This document shows, piece by piece, positions 28,686 to 36,875 of a DNA stretch of 64,000 nucleotides (positions are counted from its first letter, which is position 1; each line of letters opens with the position of its first letter). A program made the translations under genes and the position numbers. Origin of the DNA: DAIMFL01 sp964372215 (GTDB lineage Bacteria; Pseudomonadota; Alphaproteobacteria; Dongiales; Dongiaceae). The notes under the pieces were generated by a model. The model was given only the letters and a program-made list of their open reading frames with translations, searched no databases and was not told the origin of the DNA. Location of the stretch: NCBI GenBank assembly GCA_964372215.1, contig CAYJQC010000001.1, positions 204,006-268,005 on the forward strand, in the 5' to 3' direction.

Positions 28686-30005
28686 ATGATCGTATCCCTG
28701 CCCGTGGCTTCGTTGCCCATGTATGGCCTGCCCGAGGTGGCGGGGGCGACCGCCGCCTGGTGGCAGGGGCTGGCCCGCGCGTTCCGCGCCGAAGGCGTTG
28801 CCGAGGTGCCGGAATACCTCAGCGCGCAGCCGACGTTGCCCGACCATTGGCTGCAGCCCGACCTGCTGTTCAGCCAGACCTGCGGCTATCCCCTGACCCA
28901 TGCGCTGGCCGGACGGGTGCGCCTGGTGGCGACACCGGCCTACGCCGCGCGCGGCTGCACCGGAACCTCCTATTGCAGCCTGCTGATCGTTGCCGAGGAC
29001 AATGCGGCCGCGCGCCTCGAGGATTTGCGCGGGTGCCGTTGCGCCTTCAACAACCCGGACTCGCAGTCGGGCTACAACGTGCTGCGCGCCATGGTGGCGC
29101 CGCTCGCGCGCGGCGGCCGGTTTTTCGGCGCGACGATCGAGAGCGGCGGCCATCGCGCCAGCATCGCCGCCGTCGCCTCGGGCCAGGCCGATCTCTGTGC
29201 CGTCGACGGCGTCACCCACGCCATGCTGGCGCGCCACGCGCCGGCGACGCTCGCCGGCACCCGGGTGCTGGCAGAATCTCCGTCGGCGCCGGGACTGCCG
29301 TTCATCACCGCCGGCGGCGCCGGCGACGACCTGGTCGAACGGCTGCAGGCCGGTCTTGCCCGCGCGCTCGCCGATCCCGCGCTCGCCGCGGCGCGCGACG
29401 ACCTGCTGATCGCCGGCACGGAAGTCCTGCCGCTCTCGGCCTATGACGCAATACTGGAGATGGAGCGGGCGGCCATCGGCATGTCTTACGAGTTTAGTCA
29501 TGTCACGAAGCGCGTCATACTCATCGGCACCAGCCACGAGTATCAGTTGCCAGGAAGAGCAGGGTCGCATGATTTTCGCGCGTTTGTTGAACGCCTATGC
29601 TTTGATCATCATGTTCGCGCAGTTGCAGAAGAATGCAGTCAAGAGGCACTGCAGGCGCAAGATGCTGCCCACTCCGTGTGTGAGCTGATCGCCGGAACTC
29701 TAAGCGTCGATCATCAGTATTGCGATCCGGATCGTCGCCAGCGCATAGAGCTTGGAATCCTGCAGGAGAATGATATCGAGATACTGGCGTGGTGGTCTAG
29801 CGATGGCGGCGTAGACACTGATCGACAATTGAAACTCTCGCATTCGAAGCGAGAGAGCTACTGGCTCGATCGTTTGTTGGCGTTGGACCGCTGGCCGGCA
29901 TTGTTTGTATGCGGCGCCAATCATGTCGAGGGATTTTCACATCTCCTTGTTTCGCACGGGCTATCCGTACACATCAGCGAGTCAGACTGGTCGCCCAGCA
30001 AGTAG
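28686..30005 (+). CDS. PhnD-like binding domain fused in frame to a TraB/Tiki-like domain
   Basis: A 439-residue frame with two unlike halves. Residues 1-265 resemble phosphate/phosphonate ABC binding proteins (PhnD/TauA type): LLFSQTCGYPLTHALAGRVRLVATPAY, FNNPDSQSGYNVLRAMVAP, VDGVTHAMLARHAP and the expected end YDAILEMERAAIG. There is no signal peptide. Residues 266-439 begin at an internal ATG (29481), are clearly less GC-rich, and carry GTSH (near 280), AEEC, an RESYWLDRL segment and GANHVEGF. Two GxxH motifs with an intervening Glu and Arg are the hallmark of TraB/Tiki/EreA/ChaN-type domains. I infer that a foreign 174-residue gene was inserted at the 3' end of the binding-protein gene. 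It may be translated as a fusion or from 29481. Confidence 0.6.
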   Translation: MIVSLPVASLPMYGLPEVAGATAAWWQGLARAFRAEGVAEVPEYLSAQPTLPDHWLQPDLLFSQTCGYPLTHALAGRVRLVATPAYAARGCTGTSYCSLLIVAEDNAAARLEDLRGCRCAFNNPDSQSGYNVLRAMVAPLARGGRFFGATIESGGHRASIAAVASGQADLCAVDGVTHAMLARHAPATLAGTRVLAESPSAPGLPFITAGGAGDDLVERLQAGLARALADPALAAARDDLLIAGTEVLPLSAYDAILEMERAAIGMSYEFSHVTKRVILIGTSHEYQLPGRAGSHDFRAFVERLCFDHHVRAVAEECSQEALQAQDAAHSVCELIAGTLSVDHQYCDPDRRQRIELGILQENDIEILAWWSSDGGVDTDRQLKLSHSKRESYWLDRLLALDRWPALFVCGANHVEGFSHLLVSHGLSVHISESDWSPSK

Positions 30006-30055
30006 ATCGCGCTCGCGGGCTAAAGTGGAATCGTCCAATTTGGCCGAGGCGGAAC

Positions 30056-30358
30056 CTACATCAGCACGTCTATACCTCTGCGATCCACGATGCTGAGCAG
30101 CTTGAGAGACGCGCCCTGCGGCTTCTTCACGCCTTGTTCCCATTGTTGGACGGTGGACTTGCCGACATTCATGACGGCGGCGAAGACCGCCTGACTGACG
30201 CGGGCGCGCTGGCGGATGTGGCGGATCTCCAATGCGGAGTAAGGCTTCACCGGCGGGATGCAGAGCGCGTCGAATTCGCGCATGGTCACGTCGCCGACGA
30301 GCCCGGCCTTGTGCAGATCGCGGGCCGCTTCATGAACGGCATCGAGAATCTTACTCAT
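30056..30358 (-). CDS. XRE-type antitoxin of a HigBA/RelE-like module
   Basis: A 100-residue protein with a C-terminal helix-turn-helix (about 41-90: YSALEIRHIRQRARVSQAVFAAVMNVGKSTVQQWEQGVKKP), as in HigA/NadS-type antitoxins. It starts at ATG 30358, overlapping the toxin's end by 8 bp, so the pair is translated together with the toxin first, the order typical of higBA. It should neutralise the toxin and repress the shared promoter through the palindrome at 30724-30764. GC content is lower than neighbours. Confidence 0.85.
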   Translation of the reverse strand: MSKILDAVHEAARDLHKAGLVGDVTMREFDALCIPPVKPYSALEIRHIRQRARVSQAVFAAVMNVGKSTVQQWEQGVKKPQGASLKLLSIVDRRGIDVLM

Positions 30359-30725
30359 CGGAAATGATCTCCAGCAGCGCGCCGGTATCCAAGGCATGGC
30401 GCAAGGCGCGGTCATCGAAATCGAGATAGAGCTTCGCCAGCTTCTTCAGTCCTTCGAGTTCCCGTGTGCCGACATTCGTCCGCTCTGCCTTGCCGAAGCC
30501 GACGATGAAAATGGCGCGGTTCCCCGCCTGATAGGCGATGATCGTCCGGTAGGATTCGCTCTTGCCACGGCCTGTTGCGGCAATGCGCTTCTTGACAAGC
30601 TGGCTGCCCAGAGAAGCATCGATCAGGCCGCTTTCCATCTCCGCCACAGCGGCGCGCAGACTTCGGTCGGACATGCCTTCCCGACGCGCCCATTTCGCGA
30701 AGGCTCTGGACTTGAGAACCCACAT
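30351..30725 (-). CDS. RelE/HigB-type toxin
   Basis: A 124-residue protein of the RelE-like type II toxin class (PF06296-type): MWVLKSRAFAKWARREGMSD, LVKKRIAATGRGKSESYRTIIAYQAGNRAIFIVGFGKAERTN and the tail LKKLAKLYLDFDD. Such proteins inhibit translation, commonly by ribosome-dependent mRNA cleavage. It starts at ATG 30725, which touches the left end of the palindrome; an in-frame ATG at 30764 also exists within the palindrome. It is the first gene of the pair with the downstream antitoxin overlapping. Confidence 0.85.
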   Translation of the reverse strand: MWVLKSRAFAKWARREGMSDRSLRAAVAEMESGLIDASLGSQLVKKRIAATGRGKSESYRTIIAYQAGNRAIFIVGFGKAERTNVGTRELEGLKKLAKLYLDFDDRALRHALDTGALLEIISDE

Positions 30726-30764
30726 GTGGACGTCTATATCACGCAGTGATATAGACGTCCACAT
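30724..30764. promoter_or_regulatory. Perfect 41-bp palindromic operator of the toxin-antitoxin pair
   Basis: Two 19-base arms (30724-30742 and 30746-30764) are perfect inverted copies around gca. On the minus strand TTGAGC (30775-30770), a 16-bp spacer and TATATC (30753-30748) form a plausible promoter whose -10 lies in the palindrome. The toxin's start codon abuts the end. This layout fits autoregulation by the antitoxin or toxin-antitoxin complex. Confidence 0.75.
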
Positions 30765-30829
30765 GATTGGCTCAAGCGGGTGGAGTTGAGCTGAGAAATC
30801 GCCCTATTTGACGGTTATTGGCACTGTTG

Positions 30830-31849
30830 TTACGCCACCCTGGCCTGATCGCCGGTCAGCGGATAGTGGCACAGCACGCGGTGGCCCGGCTCCAGGTCGC
30901 GCGGCGCCGGCGTTTCGCTGCGGCAGTTGTCGCGGGCGTAGGGGCAGCGGTTGTGGAACTCGCAGCCGGACGGCCGGTGCGCCAGGCTCGGCACCTCGCC
31001 CTTGAGCTCGACCGTTTCCCGGCGACGGTCGGGATCGGGATGGGGCTCGGCCGCCAGCAGGCCGTGGGTATAGGGATGGGACGGCGCGTCGAAGATGCGC
31101 GCGGTCGGCCCGTGTTCGACGAAGCGGCCCATATACATGATCGCCATCTCGTCGCTGATGTGGCGCACCACCGCGAGGTTGTGGGTGATGATGAGATAGG
31201 CGATGCCGAGCTCGGCCTGCAGGCGGTTCATCAGGTTGAGGATTTCGCCCTGCACGGAGACGTCGAGGCCGGCGGTCGGCTCGTCGGCGATGATCAGCTT
31301 GGGCGCCAGCGCCAGCGCGCGGGCGACGCCGACGCGGCGCGCCTGGCCGCCCGACAGCTCATGCGGATAGCGCGCGACGAAGTCGGGCGGCAGCCCGACC
31401 ATGTCGAGCAGGCGCTTCGCCTCGGTCTCCAGGTTGCGGTCGGTCTGGCCGTGGATCAGGAACGGCTCGGTGATCAGCGACTTCACCGTGAGCCGCGGCG
31501 ACAGCGAGGCGACCGGATCCTGGAACATCATGGCGATCTGGCGCCGCAGCGGCTGGAAGGCGTGGTCCGAGACGCCCTCGACCGCCTTGCCCTCGAAGCG
31601 GACGGCGCCGCCATGGACCGGCACCAGCCCGAGGATCGCGCGCCCCAGGGTGGTCTTGCCCGAGCCGCTCTCGCCCACCAGCGCGAAGGTGGTGCCGGCC
31701 TTGAGCGCGAAGGAGACGTCGAGCACGGCGTCGAGGAACGGGTCGGCGACGCCGGCGATGCGCGCGCGGATCGCCCCCAGGGTGCGAAATCGCACGCGCA
31801 GGCGCTCGACCTCCAGCAGGACCGGTGCGGCCGGGGCGGTGTCAGCCAT
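30830..31849 (-). CDS. Oligopeptide/dipeptide ABC transporter ATPase (OppF/DppF type)
   Basis: A 339-residue ABC ATPase. Walker A GESGSGKTT lies near residues 59-67, Q-loop MMFQDPVASLSPR, signature HELSGGQARRVG, Walker B LIIADEPTAGLD and the switch His in IITHNLAVV. The C-terminal oligopeptide-type extension with cysteines (GCEFHNRCPYARDNCRSE) is present. It starts at ATG 31849, overlapping the end of the OppD-type gene by 8 bp. It powers import with OppD/OppB/OppC from the same operon. It is the last gene of the operon. Confidence 0.92.
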   Translation of the reverse strand: MADTAPAAPVLLEVERLRVRFRTLGAIRARIAGVADPFLDAVLDVSFALKAGTTFALVGESGSGKTTLGRAILGLVPVHGGAVRFEGKAVEGVSDHAFQPLRRQIAMMFQDPVASLSPRLTVKSLITEPFLIHGQTDRNLETEAKRLLDMVGLPPDFVARYPHELSGGQARRVGVARALALAPKLIIADEPTAGLDVSVQGEILNLMNRLQAELGIAYLIITHNLAVVRHISDEMAIMYMGRFVEHGPTARIFDAPSHPYTHGLLAAEPHPDPDRRRETVELKGEVPSLAHRPSGCEFHNRCPYARDNCRSETPAPRDLEPGHRVLCHYPLTGDQARVA

Positions 31850-32819
31850 CGGCGCCCGCCAGGTGGCAGCTCGCGGCGTGGCCGTCGCCGATCGGCCGCG
31901 GTGCCGGCGCCTCGGCGCGGCAGCGCTCGAACGCCTTGGGGCAACGCGCCGCGAACACGCAGCCCTGGGGCAGGTCGAGCAGGTCCGGCACGTCGCCGGA
32001 GATGGTCGGCAGGTCGCGCGTCGCCTGCTTGATGCGCGCGGGGTCGCAGGTCAGCAGCGCCTGGGTATAGGGGTGCTGCGGCCGATGGAAGATGTCGTGC
32101 ACGCTGCCGCGCTCGACCACCTCGCCGGCATAGAGGATGAGCACGCGGTCACACAGCTCGGCGATCAGGCCGAGATGGTGCGAGATGAACAGGATCGAGG
32201 CCTTGAACTCGCGCTGCAGCTCGCGCAGCAAATGGATGATCTGCGCCTCCATGGTGACGTCGAGCGCGGTGGTCGGCTCGTCGGCGATCAGGAGGTCGGG
32301 GTTGCCGAGCAGCGCCATGGCGATGGCGATGCGCTGGCGCATGCCGCCGCTGAACTCGAACGGATAGTTGCCGAGGCGCTGCACGGGGTCGGGCATGCCG
32401 ACCCGGCGCAGCATCTCCGCCGCCCGGGCGCGCTTCTCGGCCGTGGAGATTGACTCGCGATACTGGATGTCGACCATCTGCCGGCCGACGGTCAGCACCG
32501 GGTTGAGCGCGGTCATCGGATCCTGGAACACCACCGACAGCTTGCGGCCGCGCAGGGCGCGCAGGGCCGCCTCGCTCATGGTCAGCACGTTGTCGCCGTC
32601 GAGCAGCACCTCGCCGCTCTTGACCACGGCGTTCTGCGGCAGCAGGCGCATGGCCGCCGAGATCAGCGTGGTCTTGCCCGAGCCGCTCTCGCCGACCACC
32701 CCGACCACGCTGCCGCGCGGCACGTCGAGATCGACATGGCGCAGCGCCTGGGCCCGCCCGCGCCGGGTCAGGAACTCGACCGATAGGTCACGGATGGATA
32801 GGACCGAGTCCGCGCTCAT
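31842..32819 (-). CDS. Oligopeptide/dipeptide ABC transporter ATPase (OppD/DppD type)
   Basis: A 325-residue ABC ATPase starting at ATG 32819, which overlaps the OppC stop as ATGA. Walker A GESGSGKTT near 45-53, VVFQDPMTALNPV, signature FSGGMRQRIAIAMAL, Walker B LLIADEPTTALD and FISHHLGLI are all present. The C-terminal cysteine-containing extension (GCVFAARCPKAFERC) is typical of the peptide-uptake subfamily. It forms a heterodimer with the OppF-type protein. Long upstream extension of the frame into oppC is a shadow. Confidence 0.92.
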   Translation of the reverse strand: MSADSVLSIRDLSVEFLTRRGRAQALRHVDLDVPRGSVVGVVGESGSGKTTLISAAMRLLPQNAVVKSGEVLLDGDNVLTMSEAALRALRGRKLSVVFQDPMTALNPVLTVGRQMVDIQYRESISTAEKRARAAEMLRRVGMPDPVQRLGNYPFEFSGGMRQRIAIAMALLGNPDLLIADEPTTALDVTMEAQIIHLLRELQREFKASILFISHHLGLIAELCDRVLILYAGEVVERGSVHDIFHRPQHPYTQALLTCDPARIKQATRDLPTISGDVPDLLDLPQGCVFAARCPKAFERCRAEAPAPRPIGDGHAASCHLAGADG

Positions 32820-33715
32820 CGATCGCGCCGGAGCTTCGGGTCGAGCTGGTCGCGCAGCGCCTCGCCCAGGAAGGTGAAGCCGAGCGTCGCCAGGATCAGC
32901 GGCACGCCGCCGGCGATCACGATCCACGGGGTATCGCGGATGAACGAGAATCCGTCGTTCAGGATGTTGCCCCAGCTCGGCGCCGGCGGTCGCACGCCGA
33001 GGCCCAGGAACGACAGGCCGGCCTCGATGGCGATCACCACCGGCACGTCCATGCTGGCGATGATCAGCAGCGGTCCGACCACGTTGGGCAGCAGGTGGCG
33101 GCCCATGATGCGCGGCATCGAGGCGCCCATGGAACGTTCCGCCAGGATGAACTCCGAGGTCTTGACGCTGAGGGTCGAGGTGCGCACCAGCCGCGCATAG
33201 GCCGGCACGGTGGTGACGACGATCACCAGCACGACGGTGCCGAGGCTGGGACCGAGCAGGGTGATCAGCGTGAGCTGCAGCATGATGCTGGGGAAGGAAT
33301 AGACCGCATCGAAGATCAGCAGCAGGACGTTGTCGAGCCAACGCGGCCCGTAGCCGGCGAGCAGCCCGAGGCTGAGGCCGCCGATCACCGACAGCAGGGT
33401 GGTCGAGCCGGCGACGATGAGGGCGATGGTGCTGCCCTTGATGACCCGGGAGAACACGTCGCGGCCGATATTGTCGGTCCCGAGCCAGTGCGCCCAGGAC
33501 GGATCGGCGAGACGGTACTTCACGTCGATCTTGATCGGGTCGTAGGGCACCAGGAAGTCGGCGAACAGGCCGGTGAAGATCAGCAGCGCCACCAGGCTCA
33601 AACCCAGCAGGCCCATGGGGTCGGACGCGACGCGCTGGATCAGCCCGAGGAAGCCGCTGCGGGCGGGGCGGAAGGCCACCGTGGCGGTGGCGGGATCAGA
33701 GGCTGGAGCGGACAC
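32816..33715 (-). CDS. Peptide ABC transporter permease (OppC/DppC type)
   Basis: A 299-residue permease with a N-terminal TM segment and five further membrane segments. The OppC N domain appears as FLVPYDPIKIDVKYRLADPSWAHWLGTDNIGRDVFSRVI, and the EAA cytosolic loop as EFILAERSMGASMPRIMGRHLLPN. It starts at GTG 33715, overlapping the OppB gene by 20 bp. It works with OppB as the membrane channel. There is no substrate-binding protein gene beside this operon. Confidence 0.92.
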   Translation of the reverse strand: MSAPASDPATATVAFRPARSGFLGLIQRVASDPMGLLGLSLVALLIFTGLFADFLVPYDPIKIDVKYRLADPSWAHWLGTDNIGRDVFSRVIKGSTIALIVAGSTTLLSVIGGLSLGLLAGYGPRWLDNVLLLIFDAVYSFPSIMLQLTLITLLGPSLGTVVLVIVVTTVPAYARLVRTSTLSVKTSEFILAERSMGASMPRIMGRHLLPNVVGPLLIIASMDVPVVIAIEAGLSFLGLGVRPPAPSWGNILNDGFSFIRDTPWIVIAGGVPLILATLGFTFLGEALRDQLDPKLRRDR

Positions 33716-34640
33716 GGGGGTCGAGCCAGGCGATGAGCATGTCGGCGAACAGCGTGCACAGCACGAACAGGAACACGGTGGTCAGCACCGCGCCCTGCAC
33801 CACCGGATAGTTGCGGTTGGCGACGGAATCGTAGACCAGCCGGCCGAGGCCGGGGCGGGTGAACACGATCTCGGCGAACACCGCGCCGGACAGCAGGCTG
33901 CCGAAGGCGATGCCGAGCAGGGTGATGGTGGGCAGCACGGCGAGGCGCAGGGCGTAGCGGAACACGATGACCCGCTCGGGCAGGCCGAAGGCGCGGGCGG
34001 TGCGCACGTGGTTCTCGCCCATCACCTCGAGCATCGATGCGCGCACCAGGCGGGCGAGATAGCCGACCCAGCCCAGGCCGATGGCGAAGGCCGGCAGGAT
34101 CAGGTGCCGGACCTGGTCGCCGATGTCGCCGCGCTCGCCGGCGCCCAACGCCGGCAGCCAGTTGAGCGCGACCGCGAACAGCAGCAGCCCGTAGATCGAG
34201 ACCACGAAAGACGGCATCGAGATCGCGCTCACCGACAAAATGCCGGTGACTTTGTCGATCAGGGTGTTGCGCCGGATCGCCGAGTAGCAGCCGAGCGGCA
34301 CCCCCAGCAGCACCGCCCAGCCGAGCCCGGTCACCGCCAGGATGACGGTGTACGGCAGCGCCTCGAGCACGATCTCGGTCACCGGCCGCTTGCTCCACAC
34401 GTCGGTGCCGAGGTTGCCGGTGGCGACCCGGGTGAAGAAGTTCATGAGCTGCACCGGCACCGGCCGGTCGAGACCCATCTCGATCTTGAGCTGTTCCTTC
34501 ATCGCCGGCGTGGCGCGCGGGCCGAGCGCGATGGTCGCGGGATCGCCGGGCAGCAGGTAGACCATGCTGAACAGGATGGTCATGGCCACCATGCAGATCA
34601 GCACCGCCAGACCAAGCCGCTGGAAGACGTAGATCAGCAT
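33696..34640 (-). CDS. Peptide ABC transporter permease (OppB/DppB type)
   Basis: A 314-residue permease. It starts at ATG 34640 (MLIYVFQRLGLAVLICMVAMTILF). Family features are LPGDPATIALGPRATPAMKEQLKIEMGLDRPVPVQ, the EAA loop HVRTARAFGLPERVIVFRYALR and the ending TRPGLGRLVYDSVANRNYPVVQGAV. Six membrane segments are visible. It is the first of four transporter genes in the order B, C, D, F and follows the S15-type hydrolase gene by 126 bp, in which I see no clear terminator. Confidence 0.92.
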   Translation of the reverse strand: MLIYVFQRLGLAVLICMVAMTILFSMVYLLPGDPATIALGPRATPAMKEQLKIEMGLDRPVPVQLMNFFTRVATGNLGTDVWSKRPVTEIVLEALPYTVILAVTGLGWAVLLGVPLGCYSAIRRNTLIDKVTGILSVSAISMPSFVVSIYGLLLFAVALNWLPALGAGERGDIGDQVRHLILPAFAIGLGWVGYLARLVRASMLEVMGENHVRTARAFGLPERVIVFRYALRLAVLPTITLLGIAFGSLLSGAVFAEIVFTRPGLGRLVYDSVANRNYPVVQGAVLTTVFLFVLCTLFADMLIAWLDPRVRSSL

Positions 34641-34766
34641 GACGGCGGAGGCTTCCGCATCAGGAGCCCTTCCCCTGGAGGCGCATGGCGCATGCCACAT
34701 CCTCCGGCACAGTCATGAAAGCGCAAAGGTCCCCGCTTGCCAACCCAATCCGCGGCGACGCGCGCC

Positions 34767-36785
34767 CTAGACATGATCGCGCGGGATGCGGGTCGACCAG
34801 TTGCGGGCGCAGACCCGGACCTCGCCCTCCCAGGCGTCGAGCGTGGCCTCGATCAGGAACTCGGTCGGGGTCGAGCGGAACACGGCGCGGGTCTCGGTCC
34901 GCACCCGCCAGTCGCCGCGCTCGGCCGCGAGCCGGAAGGCGATGTCGACCGAACCCGAATTGGGATCGTCGGGCGCGATCCGGTAGACCGACCGCCGGCT
35001 GCCATCGGACACCAGGCCGTGGTTGTCGAAGCGCACCCGCCCGTCCTCGGATTCGATGGTCAGCACGGTCTCGCCGGTGGCGATGTCCCGGGTCCAGCTA
35101 CGGCGGTCGCCGCCCGGCGACAGCGCCGTCGTCGGTTCCGGCGGCGACGCCTCGGCCGGCGGGAAGGGCGCAAGCTGCGCGTCCTCGGCGCGGGCCCGCC
35201 GCACCGGCAGCAGCAGGGCGCTGGGGCCGGCGAACAGGGTGAGCGTCACCGGCTCGGGCGACGGCCAGGCGATCGGCCAATAGGCGTTGGAGACGGCGAC
35301 CCGGATGCGATGGCCCGGCGCGAAGGCGTGGGCGATGTCGTTGAGCTGCACCCGAACTTTGTAGCGCCGTCCGGGCTCGAGCGCCGCGGGCGTCTCGTGA
35401 CCGTCGCGATGGGTCAGGTTGAGCAGGCCATAGCCGACCCGGAGCGACGATCCGTCCGGCGCCACGTCGTTGAGCCGCACCGCGACCTGGGCGCTCGGCC
35501 GGTCCGCCGACAGCTCGAGCTCGACCGCGGGCGCCCCAAGGATCTCGATCCGCTCCGTCAACGGCGCGGTGTCGAACACCAGCGACTTGCCGTCGTCCTC
35601 GCGCTGGTCGGCAGGCTGGTCGGCGACCAGGCCGTAGGGGCACCATTTGCCAGAACCGATTCCGGTGTGCAGGGGCGAGCGGACCGCGATCGGCATTTCC
35701 GCGCCCGCCGCGTCGGCGAGGCCGTCGCCGTTGAGCGCCAGCCGGCGCGCGGCGACGTTCGGGCTCGGCCACGCGGCTTCCGCGACCCAGCGGCCCGGCC
35801 GCGCTTCATGGTACGGCGCGGGCGGCACCCAATCCTGCATCCACACGCGGTATTCCGGCTCGTCCATGATTCCGGTGTCGATGCCTTTCAGCCAGTGGTC
35901 CCACCAGCGCAGGGTCTCCTGCAGGAAGCCGATGGTGGGGCCGGGCCTGGCGAAATGCGGGTACTTGTGGGCCCAGGGGCCGATCAGGCCTTTCTTGGGC
36001 GACTTCAATCCGGCGAGCAGCCGCGGCACCGCGTTGGAATAGCCGTCGGCCCAGCCGCCGATGGCGTAGACCGCGGCCTCGATGGCGCCGTAGTCCTCGC
36101 ACACCGAGCCGTGCTTCCAATAGGCATCGCGGCGCTGGTGCCGGGTCCAGGTGTCGATCAGCAGCGGCTCGTTCTCCAGCCGCGCCAGCCAGGTCTCGCG
36201 CCAGCCCTCGCCGACCAGCGCCGGATCGGGCGGGTGGGTCGCCAGCGAGAACATCGCCGAGCCCCAGGACATATTGTCGTTGATCAGGCAGCCGCCCATG
36301 AAATGCACGTCGTCGGCATAGCGGTCGTCGGTCGAGGCGAGCGTCACCACCGCCTTGAGCTCGGGCGGCCGCCGGGCGGCGACCTGGAGGCCGTTGAAGC
36401 CGCCCCAGGAGATGCCCATCATGCCGATCTTGCCGGTGCACCAGGGCTGGGCGGCGATCCAGCGCAGCACCTCCAGGCAGTCGTCGTGTTCCTGCTTCAG
36501 ATACTCGTCCATGAGCAGCCCGTCGGATTCGCCGGAGCCGCGCAGGTCGACCCGCACGCCGGCATAGCCGTGGCCGGCGAACCAGGGATGGGTGAGCGCG
36601 TCGCGCGGCGCGGTGCCGTCGCGCTTGCGATACGGCAGGTACTCGAGGATCGCCGGGACCGGGTGCCGGGCCGCATCCTCCGGCAGCCAGATCCGCGCCG
36701 CCAGCCGGCAGCCGTCCGCCAGGGGAATGAATACATTCTCGATTTCCCGCAGCTTGCGCGGGAAGCTGTCGACCGTTTTGGTCAC
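34767..36785 (-). CDS. CocE/NonD family (X-Pro dipeptidyl-peptidase S15-like) hydrolase
   Basis: A 672-residue alpha/beta hydrolase. The nucleophile Ser126 lies in MGISWGGFNG; candidate acid and base follow in GGWADGYSNAVP and IGPWAHKYPH. The N-terminal half has YLPYRKRDGTAPRDALTHPWFAGHGYAGVRVDLRGSGES; the C-terminal half is a jelly-roll PepX_C-type domain (about 330-560) plus a further 100 residues. It starts at GTG 36785 after AGGGGG. No signal peptide, so likely cytoplasmic. It lies between the amidohydrolase and the peptide importer, suggesting a role in splitting imported peptides or esters. Confidence 0.88.
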   Translation of the reverse strand: MTKTVDSFPRKLREIENVFIPLADGCRLAARIWLPEDAARHPVPAILEYLPYRKRDGTAPRDALTHPWFAGHGYAGVRVDLRGSGESDGLLMDEYLKQEHDDCLEVLRWIAAQPWCTGKIGMMGISWGGFNGLQVAARRPPELKAVVTLASTDDRYADDVHFMGGCLINDNMSWGSAMFSLATHPPDPALVGEGWRETWLARLENEPLLIDTWTRHQRRDAYWKHGSVCEDYGAIEAAVYAIGGWADGYSNAVPRLLAGLKSPKKGLIGPWAHKYPHFARPGPTIGFLQETLRWWDHWLKGIDTGIMDEPEYRVWMQDWVPPAPYHEARPGRWVAEAAWPSPNVAARRLALNGDGLADAAGAEMPIAVRSPLHTGIGSGKWCPYGLVADQPADQREDDGKSLVFDTAPLTERIEILGAPAVELELSADRPSAQVAVRLNDVAPDGSSLRVGYGLLNLTHRDGHETPAALEPGRRYKVRVQLNDIAHAFAPGHRIRVAVSNAYWPIAWPSPEPVTLTLFAGPSALLLPVRRARAEDAQLAPFPPAEASPPEPTTALSPGGDRRSWTRDIATGETVLTIESEDGRVRFDNHGLVSDGSRRSVYRIAPDDPNSGSVDIAFRLAAERGDWRVRTETRAVFRSTPTEFLIEATLDAWEGEVRVCARNWSTRIPRDHV

Positions 36786-36875
36786 GCGATCCCCCTGGTG
36801 GCGGCGACACGTGCGCCGCGGCCCGCGTTGTTCGCGGTCCGCAAGTGTGTCGACCGGCAGCCGGCCGGCTCTAAC

